A stretch of 64,000 nt of DNA from the NCBI RefSeq assembly GCF_009789195.1, contig NZ_WSTC01000023.1, positions 1 to 64,000 of the forward strand. The letters are read 5' to 3'. This stretch comes from Paenibacillus sp. MMS18-CY102. GTDB lineage: Bacteria; Bacillota; Bacilli; Paenibacillales; Paenibacillaceae. A program made the position numbers and the translations under genes. The notes below the pieces were generated by a model. The model saw only the letters and a program-made list of their open reading frames with translations. It had not been told where the DNA came from and searched no databases. Shown here in pieces: positions 8,927 through 17,476 of the stretch (its first letter is position 1; every line of letters starts with the position of its first letter).

Positions 8927-10165
8927 GTGGAAAAACAACAGGCACAAGGCAACAAAACGTACGCCGTACAGTTAGTTACGATTTTTCTCGGTTTCATTGT
9001 TTTTGGGTTGTCGGAAAATATTAAGGGACCAGCAATTCCGCGCATCCAGTTCGATTTTGCATTAAGTGAGGCGCAGCTTGGCACGTTATTATCGCTCAAT
9101 GCGCTCGGTTATTTGATTGCTTGCTCCTTCACAGCATTTCTCGCCCGTAAATGGGGGGTTAAAGCTGTCAGCGTGCTCGCTTTTGGGACGATGGCTTTAT
9201 CAGGCGTATTCATCTATGTGTCCCATAGTTACCCCGTATTCTCGGCTTCGTATTTCTTGATGTATATCGGAAATGGCATATTGGAAATTGCGTTAGCCAT
9301 ATTGAGCGCCAGAATTTTCGTGAAGAACACTGGGTTTATGATGAATCTTACCCATGGTTTCTATGGGCTTAGCTCGACAGTCGCGCCGCTAATTGCAACA
9401 GGGCTTATGACCGTTAACATTTGGGGGCAAACGCTGGATTGGCGAGGAATGTATTTTATCATGCTTGCGTTATCGATCGTACCGATTCTGTTTGCCTTAT
9501 GGAGCAAGTTTCCTGAGGACGATATTAGCCACGAAGAGCGCGTACCGATTAGAACACTCCTGAAGGACCGGGCGTTGTGGTTTATGGTACTCATTTTATC
9601 GTTTGGCGTCGTTTCGGAATTGGCAGTAGGGGGCTGGCTCGTTAATTTCTTGGAAAAAGCGTACCATTGGGATACCGTTACAGCTTCGGGCATGCTATCT
9701 GCCTTCTTCCTCTGTTTCGCACTTGCTAGATTGTTATTAGGAGCAATTACGGATAAAATCGGATATAATCTTTCGCTAATCGTTTTCTCTGGCTTTTCTG
9801 CGATCTGTACCTTTATTGCCATTGCTGGCGGGGAGCGCACTGCGTTTCTATTCGCTGCATCAGGGATCGGCATTGCGATGATTTATCCGACCGTCATGGC
9901 GTTCATCGCCAAACGGTATGCAGGCGGCAGCGATAACGCCATTACGATAATCGTCACGCTAATGGGGGTAGGCAGCGTCATCGGAAACTATCTCATCGGG
10001 GGCATTATGGAGATAGTCAAGGACCGTTATGGTGCGAACACGGAAATCGGTTTGCTCCGTGGATTGCAGGCTGGATATGGGTTTATCGGGTTGTGCGCCG
10101 CGATCTGCACGGTGTTTAGTTTCATGCTGTATCGTTATTTAAGGAGCCGCAAGGAACTGATTTAG
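8927..10165 (+). CDS. Major facilitator superfamily transporter
   Basis: This inner-membrane transporter of about 412 aa has roughly 12 hydrophobic segments. The early MFS signature lies after helix 2 (LIACSFTAFLARKWGVKAVS), and related loops follow in the second half (LLLGAITDKIGYNLSL). I chose GTG 8927 because TTGGAGGT ends 7 bases before it and the hydrophobic part begins soon after. The longer reading from ATG 8843 adds 28 residues without a ribosome binding site. It stands alone as a gene. The substrate is not predictable; the sequence resembles sugar/FucP-like or drug MFS carriers only in general form. Confidence 0.85.
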   Translation: MEKQQAQGNKTYAVQLVTIFLGFIVFGLSENIKGPAIPRIQFDFALSEAQLGTLLSLNALGYLIACSFTAFLARKWGVKAVSVLAFGTMALSGVFIYVSHSYPVFSASYFLMYIGNGILEIALAILSARIFVKNTGFMMNLTHGFYGLSSTVAPLIATGLMTVNIWGQTLDWRGMYFIMLALSIVPILFALWSKFPEDDISHEERVPIRTLLKDRALWFMVLILSFGVVSELAVGGWLVNFLEKAYHWDTVTASGMLSAFFLCFALARLLLGAITDKIGYNLSLIVFSGFSAICTFIAIAGGERTAFLFAASGIGIAMIYPTVMAFIAKRYAGGSDNAITIIVTLMGVGSVIGNYLIGGIMEIVKDRYGANTEIGLLRGLQAGYGFIGLCAAICTVFSFMLYRYLRSRKELI

Positions 10166-10314
10166 CTAGTTAAGCAGTTGGTTCAAGCCTAGCCGCCATA
10201 ATAGCTTTAATCAAAACAGCTTCCAGAGTATGTTCCCATTTCGAAAGATGTGGGGACAGCTTTGGAGGTGTTTTTGTGTTGGCGGGAAAATTTAAATCGT
10301 TGTGGCATTTGGCA

Positions 10315-10343
10315 TTCATTTACAAACAAATAAGTGATATACT
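10315..10343 (+). promoter_or_regulatory. Probable extended -10 promoter for SDR gene
   Basis: TATACT at 10338-10343 is preceded by TG one base upstream (extended -10). A weak -35 (TTCATT) lies 17 bases further upstream. It is 42 bases before the TTG start at 10385. Confidence 0.4.
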
Positions 10344-10384
10344 CGCAAATAAGCTAGAAATGTGTTGAAACGGGGGGGAATCGC

Positions 10385-11266
10385 TTGAAAATATTAGTGC
10401 TAGGCGGTACGCGCTTTTTTGGCAAAAAATTAGTGAATCACCTGATTGAAGAAGGGGCTGCCGTTACTGTTGCTACACGTGGCAAGACGGAAGATCCGTT
10501 CGGAAATCGCGTTAAGCGAATTGTTGTCGACCGGTATGATAAAGCTTCCATGCAAGCGGCATTCCGTAATGAAACGTATGATGTTGTATATGACCAATTA
10601 TGCTATGCACCATCAGATGCCCACGATGCCATTGAAGTATTCCGTGACCAAATTGGCCGGTATATATTTACATCCACGCAAGCCGTTTATCCTTATTCCG
10701 AAAAGGCGCTCACCGAAGAAGATTTCAATCCTAATACATATGTAATCAAGTATGGAAGAAGGGCTGATTTTTCCTATAACGAAGGGAAAAGGTTAGCAGA
10801 AGCTGTGTTATTTCAAAATGCGCCTTTCCCGGTAATAGCTGTGCGTTTCCCGTATGTCTTAGGGCTGGACGACTATACGAAACGGCTCAACACGTACATC
10901 GATTCCGCATTAAGGGGAGAGAAGGTTCCGATTGAAAATCTCCATGCTTTGCTTTCTTTTATTTCGTCAGATGAAGCAGCTAGATTCCTTGCTTTCGCCA
11001 AGGGAATGGAGTGGAACGGCCCGATCAATGTTGCGTCACCCGCATCTATTTCCCATCAAGAGCTATTGTCTATGATCGGGGAAATATCCGGCCAGCAAAT
11101 CCAAGTAACTAGCACGATAGGCGAAGGTGGAAGCTGGAGCGCGTATTCAAGCCCAGAATCGTGGCATATGGATTGCAGTAAATTACTCGGCACAGGGTAT
11201 GAGCTTCCTCTGATTGGGGATTGGCTGCCTAAGTTGATTGAAGGGATAATGAATAAAGGGGATTGA
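10385..11266 (+). CDS. NAD(P)-dependent epimerase / SDR family protein
   Basis: This 293-aa extended-SDR protein has an N-terminal dinucleotide-binding motif (ILVLGGTRFFGKKLVNHL, a GxxxFxG variant) and an internal active-site-like Tyr region (YNEGKRLAEAVL at about residue 136, YxxxK). These enzymes epimerise, reduce or dehydrate nucleotide sugars or related substrates using NAD(P). The start is TTG, preceded by GGGGGGGAA. It is a single-gene unit followed by a terminator. The substrate is not inferable. Confidence 0.8.
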   Translation: MKILVLGGTRFFGKKLVNHLIEEGAAVTVATRGKTEDPFGNRVKRIVVDRYDKASMQAAFRNETYDVVYDQLCYAPSDAHDAIEVFRDQIGRYIFTSTQAVYPYSEKALTEEDFNPNTYVIKYGRRADFSYNEGKRLAEAVLFQNAPFPVIAVRFPYVLGLDDYTKRLNTYIDSALRGEKVPIENLHALLSFISSDEAARFLAFAKGMEWNGPINVASPASISHQELLSMIGEISGQQIQVTSTIGEGGSWSAYSSPESWHMDCSKLLGTGYELPLIGDWLPKLIEGIMNKGD

Positions 11267-11279
11267 TCAGGCCAAAAAA

Positions 11280-11303
11280 AACCGCCTTTGTGAAAAGGCG
11301 GTT
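11280..11303. terminator. Terminator between SDR gene and lipoprotein gene
   Basis: Stem ACCGCCTTT / AAAAGGCGGTT, with an A-run before it and TTAATTG after it. It probably serves both convergent genes. Confidence 0.75.
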
Positions 11304-11370
11304 AATTGTGCTATTGTTCCCGGCTGCTTAAAGAAAGATGTTATATGAAATAGTTTTTATTTTGCTAATA

Positions 11371-12015
11371 TTACGATTTGGTTTTGTTTTTGCTTGCTTT
11401 CTTTATGTATTCTTGGATCAAAGGGTAGATATCCAATTTCCATACTTCATTTTCTTTTCGTAGCCCTAAAGCCATGGAATGAGTCATTGTTTCTATACTA
11501 ACGGTTATTATTACTGTTGCCTTATTCGCCTCGGCTGTACTCTCATCCACTTTGATAGAATCATAATATCTGTAATGTACGGCTGTTTCAGAATCATAAT
11601 TCATTGCATAGTCGAAATAATCTTTCCGAAATTTATCTTGGCCAGGAAGTTGCCCCCCATTAAAAGTAATCTCATATAACAAGTCGGGGTCGCCAATTGA
11701 TAGACAGTAAAGATAAATCAGTACCATGTCTTCAGGAGTGAAATTGGAAAGGTGTTGCAAGTTCCTCTCAGATTTAAATCGAGTAAAAGCTTCCTGCTTC
11801 TCTAACGGCAGCTGTTTCAGGTAAGAGAACTTTTCAACATGTTCCTCACTAGGATTTGAGTTTTTATCATTATTGAGAGAATTGTTTATTTGGTCTTTGT
11901 CGAGGGCTTCCACGGGAGATTCAGACTTCATAATCTTATCTGTGTTGCCACTGCTGCATGCTGATACTAAGGACATTATCGCTAACACTACTAAAACTAA
12001 TCTTGCTTGCCTCAA
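11371..12015 (-). CDS. Predicted lipoprotein, unknown function
   Basis: About 214 aa. The N-terminus is a lipoprotein signal peptide: positively charged start, hydrophobic core LVLVVLAIM, then lipobox LVSAC. The mature protein begins CSSGNTDK. I chose the TTG codon at 12013-12015 because AAGGAG lies 7 bases upstream; the upstream ATG at 12033 would swallow that site. The mature part is hydrophilic, with a C-terminal beta-rich segment (EANKATVIITVSIETM, EVWKLDIYP) like NTF2/DUF4878-type domains. Family not assigned. It lies 27 bases downstream of the small membrane protein gene on the same strand, probably cotranscribed. Confidence 0.7.
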   Translation of the reverse strand: MRQARLVLVVLAIMSLVSACSSGNTDKIMKSESPVEALDKDQINNSLNNDKNSNPSEEHVEKFSYLKQLPLEKQEAFTRFKSERNLQHLSNFTPEDMVLIYLYCLSIGDPDLLYEITFNGGQLPGQDKFRKDYFDYAMNYDSETAVHYRYYDSIKVDESTAEANKATVIITVSIETMTHSMALGLRKENEVWKLDIYPLIQEYIKKASKNKTKS

Positions 12016-12042
12016 CCTATCACTCCTTAACATAGCCTGCTT

Positions 12043-12336
12043 TCAAATAAACAAATTTCCTATTAATACAATATATCCTAATAGTATAATAATTAAAATA
12101 TTTAAAATCGAAGCACATACACTTCGCAATGCGGAAACACTGTTAGATATGCCTCCATAACCGATCACCGTAAGGATAAGATTTAATGCACTGATCATTA
12201 AAAGAATGGAATAAAAACTAATATGAAATGTGCTTATCATGGTTTGATTAATCGGGGTCTCGGCTAATCCTATGAATGCAATCCAAACACTAAGAGACAT
12301 TATTAACGCCCAAATATTGATTTTCCTAAGCATCAT
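12043..12336 (-). CDS. Small membrane protein, unknown function
   Basis: This 97-aa protein has three hydrophobic segments (about residues 8-25, 38-60 and 72-96). The start follows GAGGAG with 8-base spacing. It is probably the first gene of a two-gene unit with the lipoprotein gene. No family is recognised. Confidence 0.6.
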   Translation of the reverse strand: MMLRKINIWALIMSLSVWIAFIGLAETPINQTMISTFHISFYSILLMISALNLILTVIGYGGISNSVSALRSVCASILNILIIILLGYIVLIGNLFI

Positions 12337-12416
12337 TATTCATTCTCCTCAAGCCTTTTGCTTTTCTCTCATTTTCATTATAATACAATAATTAGCCAAT
12401 TAAAGGAGGAGTTCAA

Positions 12417-12941
12417 ATGAAACGAATTGCCATCGATATGGACGAGGTAATCGCGGATTTTAACGCTAAGCATCTTCGATTGTTTAATGAGGAGTATAAC
12501 GAACAGCTTACGGTAGATGACCTGAAAGGGACACGGCTTCGGTTGATTCGTCCTCATTTGAAGTACGAGATCATTGCTTATTTGAAGGACCCCTCATTTT
12601 TCAGCGATCTCGATGTGATGGAGAACAGCCAGCAGGTCATCCAACAGTTGAGTGAACACTACGAAATTTTCATCACAACAGCTGCGATGGAATATCCAAC
12701 CTCATTTGCCGCAAAGTATGAATGGCTGAAAAAGCATTTTCCGTTTTTAAGTGACATGAATTTTGTATTTTGCGGCGATAAGAGCATCATTCGGGCAGAT
12801 TATTTGATCGATGATAATATGCGGCATTTTGATAACTTTACAGGGCAAGGGATTTTGTTTACAGCACCTCACAACGTGAACGAGAATGCAACGATACGGG
12901 TCAATAGTTGGTTAGATGTCCGCGATTATTTCTTAAAATGA
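12417..12941 (+). CDS. 5'(3')-deoxyribonucleotidase-like HAD phosphatase
   Basis: This 174-aa HAD-superfamily protein begins with the nucleophile motif IAIDMDEVIADF (DxDxV), has motif II at FITTAAM, and has acidic motif IV YLIDDNMRHF. This arrangement and length match the NT5C-type 5'(3')-deoxyribonucleotidases, which dephosphorylate deoxynucleoside monophosphates using Mg2+. The start follows AAAGGAGGAG. The gene stands alone between the divergent lipoprotein unit and the gnt operon. The substrate assignment is from family knowledge. Confidence 0.82.
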   Translation: MKRIAIDMDEVIADFNAKHLRLFNEEYNEQLTVDDLKGTRLRLIRPHLKYEIIAYLKDPSFFSDLDVMENSQQVIQQLSEHYEIFITTAAMEYPTSFAAKYEWLKKHFPFLSDMNFVFCGDKSIIRADYLIDDNMRHFDNFTGQGILFTAPHNVNENATIRVNSWLDVRDYFLK

Positions 12942-12957
12942 AGTTAGGATTTCCATG

Positions 12958-12986
12958 TTTACAGCTGGAGCGGAACAGAGTAGAAT
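12958..12986 (+). promoter_or_regulatory. SigA-type promoter of gntR
   Basis: TTTACA at 12958-12963 and TAGAAT at 12981-12986 have exactly 17 bases between them. Transcription would start near 12993, just upstream of the GntR-like operator at 13001-13018. Confidence 0.65.
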
Positions 12987-13000
12987 AAGAGAGCGCTTTA

Positions 13001-13018
13001 ACCTGTATACAAGTACAC
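13001..13018. promoter_or_regulatory. GntR-like operator 1
   Basis: ACCTGTATACAAGTACAC contains the palindromic core TGTATACA and closely matches the B. subtilis GntR operator (core TTGTATACAA). It lies just downstream of the gntR promoter, where bound repressor would block transcription. A second copy lies at 13751-13768. Confidence 0.65.
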
Positions 13019-13039
13019 AATACGAATGGAGGGACTGGA

Positions 13040-13717
13040 TTGGCCTATCCCGCTGCATGGCTGCGCGGCGCATCACTTGGGGAAGCGATTGCTTGCGAGC
13101 TTAGATTAAGCATAATAACGGGTTCGATCCAAGGCGGGGAGAAGCTGTCCGAGAATCGGATTGCTGCCGATTTTGGGACGAGCCGTTCTCCCGTGCGCGA
13201 AGCGTTGCGAACGCTTTCCGATGAGGGGCTCATTCGGTTAGAGCGAATGGGCGCCGTCGTATTGGGATTAAACGAGAAGGAAGTCGATGAGCTGTTTGAT
13301 GTCCGGTATTTGATCGAGGGCTTCGTGCAAGAACGGCTGTCGCGAATGGACCGCGAGCCGGTCATTGTACAGCTGGAGCGCATTATCGATAAAATGAGCT
13401 TAGCCGCGAAACATCTGGATGCAGAAGAATTTGCGTATCAGGATTTTATGTTTCATGAAACGATCATCGCTGAAGCTAAGCATTCGCGCATATGGCAGCT
13501 GTGGCGGAGCATCCGCCAGATCGTGCTTGCCCTTATGCTCGTTACGACCGAGCGCGTATTCGGCGAAGGATCGGAACGGATTAATCGGGTGATCGAGAAG
13601 CATAACATCATCTTACAGGGGCTCCGCACTGGCAATGCCGACGAGATCCAGCAGCATGTCCGAACCTATTTCGAGGATTCATTCGTCACTTTGCACAAAA
13701 GTTTTGGCCAATCATAA
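13040..13717 (+). CDS. gntR: GntR/FadR-subfamily repressor of gluconate operon
   Basis: 225 aa. An N-terminal winged helix of GntR type spans about residues 10-75 (SENRIAADFGTSRSPVREALRTL). An FCD effector domain spans about 85-215, with the metal/ligand-binding pattern (DVRYLIEGF, then FHETIIAEAKH, then HNIILQGLRTGN). The start is TTG with GGAGGG upstream. The gene precedes gluconate permease and kinase genes, and GntR-like operators lie upstream of both gntR and gntP. It should therefore be the gluconate-responsive repressor of this operon. The order gntR-gntP-gntK differs from B. subtilis gntR-gntK-gntP. Confidence 0.9.
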   Translation: MAYPAAWLRGASLGEAIACELRLSIITGSIQGGEKLSENRIAADFGTSRSPVREALRTLSDEGLIRLERMGAVVLGLNEKEVDELFDVRYLIEGFVQERLSRMDREPVIVQLERIIDKMSLAAKHLDAEEFAYQDFMFHETIIAEAKHSRIWQLWRSIRQIVLALMLVTTERVFGEGSERINRVIEKHNIILQGLRTGNADEIQQHVRTYFEDSFVTLHKSFGQS

Positions 13718-13750
13718 GGACGGGAGAAATGCCTGTTTCCTTTAACGTCA

Positions 13751-13768
13751 AGTTGTCGACAAGTATAC
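13751..13768. promoter_or_regulatory. GntR-like operator 2, upstream of gntP
   Basis: AGTTGTCGACAAGTATAC aligns base for base with operator 1 (shared TGT..ACAAGTA.AC) and has the perfect core TTGTCGACAA at 13753-13762. It lies 96 bases before gntP, suggesting a second repressed promoter between gntR and gntP. Confidence 0.6.
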
Positions 13769-13863
13769 ATGATAAAAAGGTGTTTATTCGGTCACACTAT
13801 GCTAAACAATCCAACCGCATCCACAAGCAGCTTAGAGAAACTCAAAGGTAACTGGAGGTAAAT

Positions 13864-15225
13864 ATGGATACAATTTTTGGAATGAGCCATAATGCAACAT
13901 TGTTATTTTGGACATTTATTGCAATCGCTTTCTTGATCGTGATGATTTCCACATTCAAATGGAATCCGTTTGTCACTTTATTGATTTCTAGCCTTGGTTT
14001 AGGTCTTGTTACGGGCATGAAGCCAGCAGATACGGTCACTTCGCTAACGAAAGGATTAGGAGGAACCCTTGGTACAATCGCGATTGTAATCGGGTTAGGC
14101 ACGATGCTTGGGAAGATGATGGCTGAGTCAGGCGGTGCTGAGAAGATCGCGACAACGCTAATCGATCGGTTCGGAGAGAAGAGAGTCCACTGGGCGATGA
14201 TGCTCGTCGGCTTCTTAGTCGGTATCCCCGTGTTCTTCGAAGTTGGCGTCATCCTGCTTATTCCTATCGTATTCATCGTTGCACGCAAAACAAAAATGCC
14301 GCTGCTGCAAATCGGCATTCCCGTATTGGCTGGCTTGTCGACCGTTCACGGGCTCGTTCCGCCGCACCCGGCGCCCATGATCGCGATTGATGCTTATCAT
14401 GCGAATCTGGGCCGAACGATCATGTATTCGATCCTCGTCGGACTTCCCGTTGCGATTGTTGCAGGGCCATTGTTCGGCAAGTTTATTGGCAAGCGAATAG
14501 CGGTAACGCCTGATGAGAAGCTGGTTGAACAGTTCGCGTTGAAAGAGAACCGCAGCCTTCCGAGCTTTGGCATTACGTTGTTTACGATCCTGCTGCCGGT
14601 CATCCTCATGCTGATCGGATCGATTGCGAGCATTTCTGATCCAGAGGCAACTCGCGGGATTACGCAATTTTGTGAATTTATTGGACATGAAGTTGTTGCT
14701 TTGCTTATCTCGGTCGTATTCGCGTTCTTCTCGCTTGGCTTTGCCCGGGGCTTCTCGAAGGAAGAAGTATCGGCATTCGCATCCGAAAGCTTAGCGCCGA
14801 TTGCTGGCATCGTGCTTATTATCGGCGGCGGCGGCGCCTTCAAGCAGGTGCTTATCGATAGTGGCGTTGGCCAAGCAATTGCAGATATGGCGACGAACGC
14901 GAACATAAACGTCATCTTGTTTGCATGGCTCGTTGCCGCATTAATCCGCGTCGCGACTGGCTCGGCTACTGTAGCGATGACAACTTCAGCTGGAATCGTC
15001 GCGCCTGTGCTCGCCATGACGCCCGGGGCAAACGTCGAGCTTGCCGTGCTCGCTACCGGCGCAGGCTCGCTCGTATTGTCCCATGTCAACGACGCCGGTT
15101 TCTGGATGGTTAAGGAATTTTTCAATATGACCGTTCCGCAAACGCTCAAATCTTGGACGGTGATGGAAACGATTTTGTCCGTTATGGGGCTCGTCCTGAT
15201 TCTGTTGATTAACGCCATCGTATAA
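13864..15225 (+). CDS. gntP: Gluconate:H+ symporter (GntP family)
   Basis: This 453-aa membrane protein has about 12-14 hydrophobic segments. Characteristic GntP stretches are present: GLGTMLGKMMAESGGAEKIA, VHGLVPPHPAPMIA, and near the C-terminus TGSATVAMTTSAGI and VNDAGFWMVKEFF. GntP permeases import gluconate or related aldonates with protons. The start follows CTGGAGGTAAAT. The gene lies between the GntR regulator and the kinase, which confirms gluconate as the likely substrate. Confidence 0.92.
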   Translation: MDTIFGMSHNATLLFWTFIAIAFLIVMISTFKWNPFVTLLISSLGLGLVTGMKPADTVTSLTKGLGGTLGTIAIVIGLGTMLGKMMAESGGAEKIATTLIDRFGEKRVHWAMMLVGFLVGIPVFFEVGVILLIPIVFIVARKTKMPLLQIGIPVLAGLSTVHGLVPPHPAPMIAIDAYHANLGRTIMYSILVGLPVAIVAGPLFGKFIGKRIAVTPDEKLVEQFALKENRSLPSFGITLFTILLPVILMLIGSIASISDPEATRGITQFCEFIGHEVVALLISVVFAFFSLGFARGFSKEEVSAFASESLAPIAGIVLIIGGGGAFKQVLIDSGVGQAIADMATNANINVILFAWLVAALIRVATGSATVAMTTSAGIVAPVLAMTPGANVELAVLATGAGSLVLSHVNDAGFWMVKEFFNMTVPQTLKSWTVMETILSVMGLVLILLINAIV

Positions 15226-15272
15226 GCCGTTATAATAGACAAGGGAAGCTTAGTGGAGAGAAGGGGAAAACA

Positions 15273-16826
15273 ATGGCTGATCACAATACATTCATGATCG
15301 GAATCGATATGGGGACGACAAGTACCAAGGCGGTCGTTTTCGATACGGCAGGGCGTGCAGTGTCGACAGCAAATGTAGAGTATCCGCTCTATACGCCAAC
15401 GCCTTCGGTTGCAGAGCAAGATCCGGATGAGATTTTTGCAGCAGTCGTCAGTTCAATCGGGCAAGCGGTGCGCCAAGCAGAAGCAACACCTGAGCACATT
15501 CGATTCGTTTCATGCAGCTCAGCGATGCACAGTGTCATTCCGGTCGATGCCGAAGGCAAGCCTCTAATGAGATGCATCACATGGGCGGATAATCGCAGCG
15601 CAGATTGGTCGCGGCGGCTAAAGGATGAGATGGGTGGGCTTGAGCTGTATCGGAGAACGGGAACGCCGATGCATCCGATGTCACCGATCGCCAAGCTGTT
15701 ATGGCTGCGCAACGATCATCCCGAGCTGTTTTACCGTACAGTCAAATTCATATCGATCAAAGAATATGTACTCGCAAGGCTGTTCGGGCGGTATGTTGTC
15801 GACCATTCCATAGCATCGGCAACGGGACTGTTTAATTTGTCCCAATTGGACTGGGATGAAGAAGCACTCGCAATCGCTGGCGTTACGCCTGCTCAGTTGT
15901 CCGAACTTGTACCGACAACCTACACGCTTAAGGGCATGACGAATGCTTCAGCGGTGGAGGAAATGGGCTTGGCTGTATCGACGCCTTTCGTCGTTGGCGC
16001 CAGTGACGGTGTTCTGTCCAATCTCGGGCTGGATGCGACCGATCCAGGCGTTATCGCCGTTACGATCGGCACGAGCGGGGCAATCCGCACCGTTATCGAC
16101 GAGCCTGCGACCGATCCGAAGGGAAGATATTTCTGTTATGCCTTGACCGATAAGAAGTGGGTCATTGGCGGACCGGTCAATAACGGCGGCGTCATCTTCC
16201 GTTGGGTTAGGGATGAATTCGCCGCGTCAGAGACGGAAACGGCGAAACGCCTTGGCATTAGCGCATATGACGTGTTAACTCGCATTGCGGAACGGGTACG
16301 GCCAGGCTCGGATGGGCTTCTATTCCACCCTTATCTCACAGGCGAACGCGCGCCGCTCTGGAATCCTGATGCAAGGGGCTCATTCTTCGGATTAACGCTG
16401 CATCATCAGAAAGAGCATATGATTCGTGCTGTACTCGAAGGCGTTATCTATAATTTGTATACAGTCATGTTAGCGATGGAGCAAACGACAGGCGTGCCGA
16501 AGCAAATCAAAGCAACAGGCGGATTTGCACGTTCACCGCTGTGGCGGCAAATGATGGCGGATATTTTCGATCAAAGCGTTGTCGTGCCTGAAAGTTACGA
16601 GAGTTCCTGTCTAGGGGCGGTTGTGCTCGGCATGGAAGCATTCGGGGATGGCGATGCCTTCACGATCATTAAGCAAATGGTCGGCACGACCCATGAGCAT
16701 TCCCCGAATCCTGAGGCGGCGAAGGTGTATCGCGAATTGCTTCCGATCTTCGTCAGCATTTCCCGCAAGCTGGAAGAAGAGTATGCGAGTATCGCGAAGT
16801 TTCAGCAGAAGCTGTTTTATGAATAA
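15273..16826 (+). CDS. gntK: Gluconokinase, FGGY family
   Basis: This 517-aa FGGY-type sugar kinase has an N-terminal phosphate-binding segment IGIDMGTTSTKAVVFD, a mid motif CSSAMHSV and WADNRSA, and a C-terminal FGGY block ATGGFARSPLWRQMMADIF followed by the LGAVVLG segment. It phosphorylates gluconate to 6-phosphogluconate for the pentose phosphate pathway. The start follows AGAAGGGG, 47 bases after gntP. Transcription should end at the hairpin at 17055. Confidence 0.9.
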   Translation: MADHNTFMIGIDMGTTSTKAVVFDTAGRAVSTANVEYPLYTPTPSVAEQDPDEIFAAVVSSIGQAVRQAEATPEHIRFVSCSSAMHSVIPVDAEGKPLMRCITWADNRSADWSRRLKDEMGGLELYRRTGTPMHPMSPIAKLLWLRNDHPELFYRTVKFISIKEYVLARLFGRYVVDHSIASATGLFNLSQLDWDEEALAIAGVTPAQLSELVPTTYTLKGMTNASAVEEMGLAVSTPFVVGASDGVLSNLGLDATDPGVIAVTIGTSGAIRTVIDEPATDPKGRYFCYALTDKKWVIGGPVNNGGVIFRWVRDEFAASETETAKRLGISAYDVLTRIAERVRPGSDGLLFHPYLTGERAPLWNPDARGSFFGLTLHHQKEHMIRAVLEGVIYNLYTVMLAMEQTTGVPKQIKATGGFARSPLWRQMMADIFDQSVVVPESYESSCLGAVVLGMEAFGDGDAFTIIKQMVGTTHEHSPNPEAAKVYRELLPIFVSISRKLEEEYASIAKFQQKLFYE

Positions 16827-16842
16827 TGAACGCGAACTAACC

Positions 16843-16995
16843 GACCCAATAGGGTATGCTTTTCTACCCTAAACGCACATTGGCGTGCAAATCGACCGAA
16901 TAGGGCATGTTTTTCTGCCCTAAACGCACGTTGGCGTGCAAATTGACCAAATAGGGCATGTTTTTCTACTCTAATCCCACTCTGGTGCGCTATCC
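16843..16995. repeat. Three tandem 51-bp repeats, each with two hairpins
   Basis: Units begin at 16843, 16894 and 16945 with GACC and a period of 51 bases. Each holds a stem TAGGG(T/C)A ... T(A/G)CCCTA with a T-rich loop, then a GCACG/CGTGC-type stem. Unit 1 pairs GTA with TAC and unit 2 pairs GCA with TGC, a compensatory change; unit 3 keeps pairing through wobbles and is degenerate at its end. A related single stem occurs inverted at 56772-56795. Confidence 0.75.
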
Positions 16996-17054
16996 GGCCA
17001 TAGTGGGGGAAGAGACATAAAGAAAAGGGCTTCGAGAACAATCTCGACAACTAG

Positions 17055-17080
17055 ACGAGCGCTTAGGTGCTCGTTTTTCT
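17055..17080 (+). terminator. Terminator downstream of gntK
   Basis: Stem ACGAGC / GCTCGT with an 8-base loop, followed by TTTTCT. It lies about 230 bases past gntK, after the 51-bp repeats. Confidence 0.7.
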
Positions 17081-17211
17081 ATTGATGAAACGGAAATGGA
17101 GGGAAATGGTGGAAAGAACGAATTGTATACGTTGGTGAGAGCCAATTCGAGAAGCCTAAAAATCAGTTATGTCGTTGTATGATCTTGAGAAGGGACCAGA
17201 CGGGAATTGGG

Positions 17212-17240
17212 TTGAAATTAGTGATTAAGCGTGCTATGAT
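17212..17240 (+). promoter_or_regulatory. SigA-type promoter of ABC-F leader
   Basis: TTGAAA at 17212-17217 and TATGAT at 17235-17240 are separated by 17 bases. It drives the leader RNA containing the short leader ORF and attenuator upstream of the ABC-F gene. Confidence 0.75.
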
Positions 17241-17274
17241 ATACCTAATTTCGTGATTGGAGTTGAAGTGGAAC

Positions 17275-17301
17275 ATGTGGACTTTCTTGCTGAACGTATA
17301 A
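17275..17301 (+). CDS. Leader peptide MWTFLLNV of ABC-F attenuator
   Basis: An eight-codon ORF (ATG 17275, TAA 17299-17301). GGAG lies at 17259-17262 and AAGTGG immediately upstream. Its codons overlap ACTTTCTTGC (17281-17290), the first strand of the attenuator. A ribosome stalled here by an antibiotic would mask that strand. An alternative leader starts at GTG 17268 in another frame, with GGAG 5 bases upstream, and runs about 47 codons. Sequence alone cannot decide which is translated. Confidence 0.55.
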   Translation: MWTFLLNV

Positions 17302-17476
17302 ATAAAACAACATATGCGATGCTTTTTTTCGCATGTTTTATTTTTATATGCAAGAAAGTTACGGCTTCTTCTTTAACTCAATCCAAATATCCTTTTCTAA
17401 CCCCGTCATAGGGGTAGATTTGCTGTATATTTATTTGAGCTACGGGAAGGTAACTTTCTTGTAGCTCTTATTTTTT
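17281..17476 (+). promoter_or_regulatory. Transcription attenuator: mutually exclusive terminator/antiterminator
   Basis: Strand 1 ACTTTCTTGC (17281-17290) is complementary to strand 2 GCAAGAAAGT (17350-17359). Strand 2, extended as CAAGAAAGTTAC, is perfectly complementary over 12 bases to strand 3 GTAACTTTCTTG (17450-17461). Strand 3 overlaps the terminator stem GAGCTAC (17437-17443) / GTAGCTC (17461-17467), which is followed by TTATTTTTT. Pairing 1:2 leaves the terminator free. Ribosome stalling on the leader would favour 2:3 and readthrough. A further hairpin ATGCGA/TCGCAT (17314-17334) followed by GTTTTATTTTT may be an early terminator. Confidence 0.8.

Noticed and set aside
9361-9873. 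A 170-aa - strand reading over the MFS gene
   Set aside because: Shadow frame of a membrane protein gene; no start signals.
14397-15419. A 340-aa reading on the - strand over gntP/gntK
   Set aside because: Antisense to two clear genes, no family features; a by-product of codon usage in a GC-rich membrane protein gene.
16817-17050. A 77-aa - strand reading with repeated EKHALFG(Q/R)FARQ segments
   Set aside because: It is only the translation of the 51-bp tandem repeats, which conserve stems rather than a reading frame.
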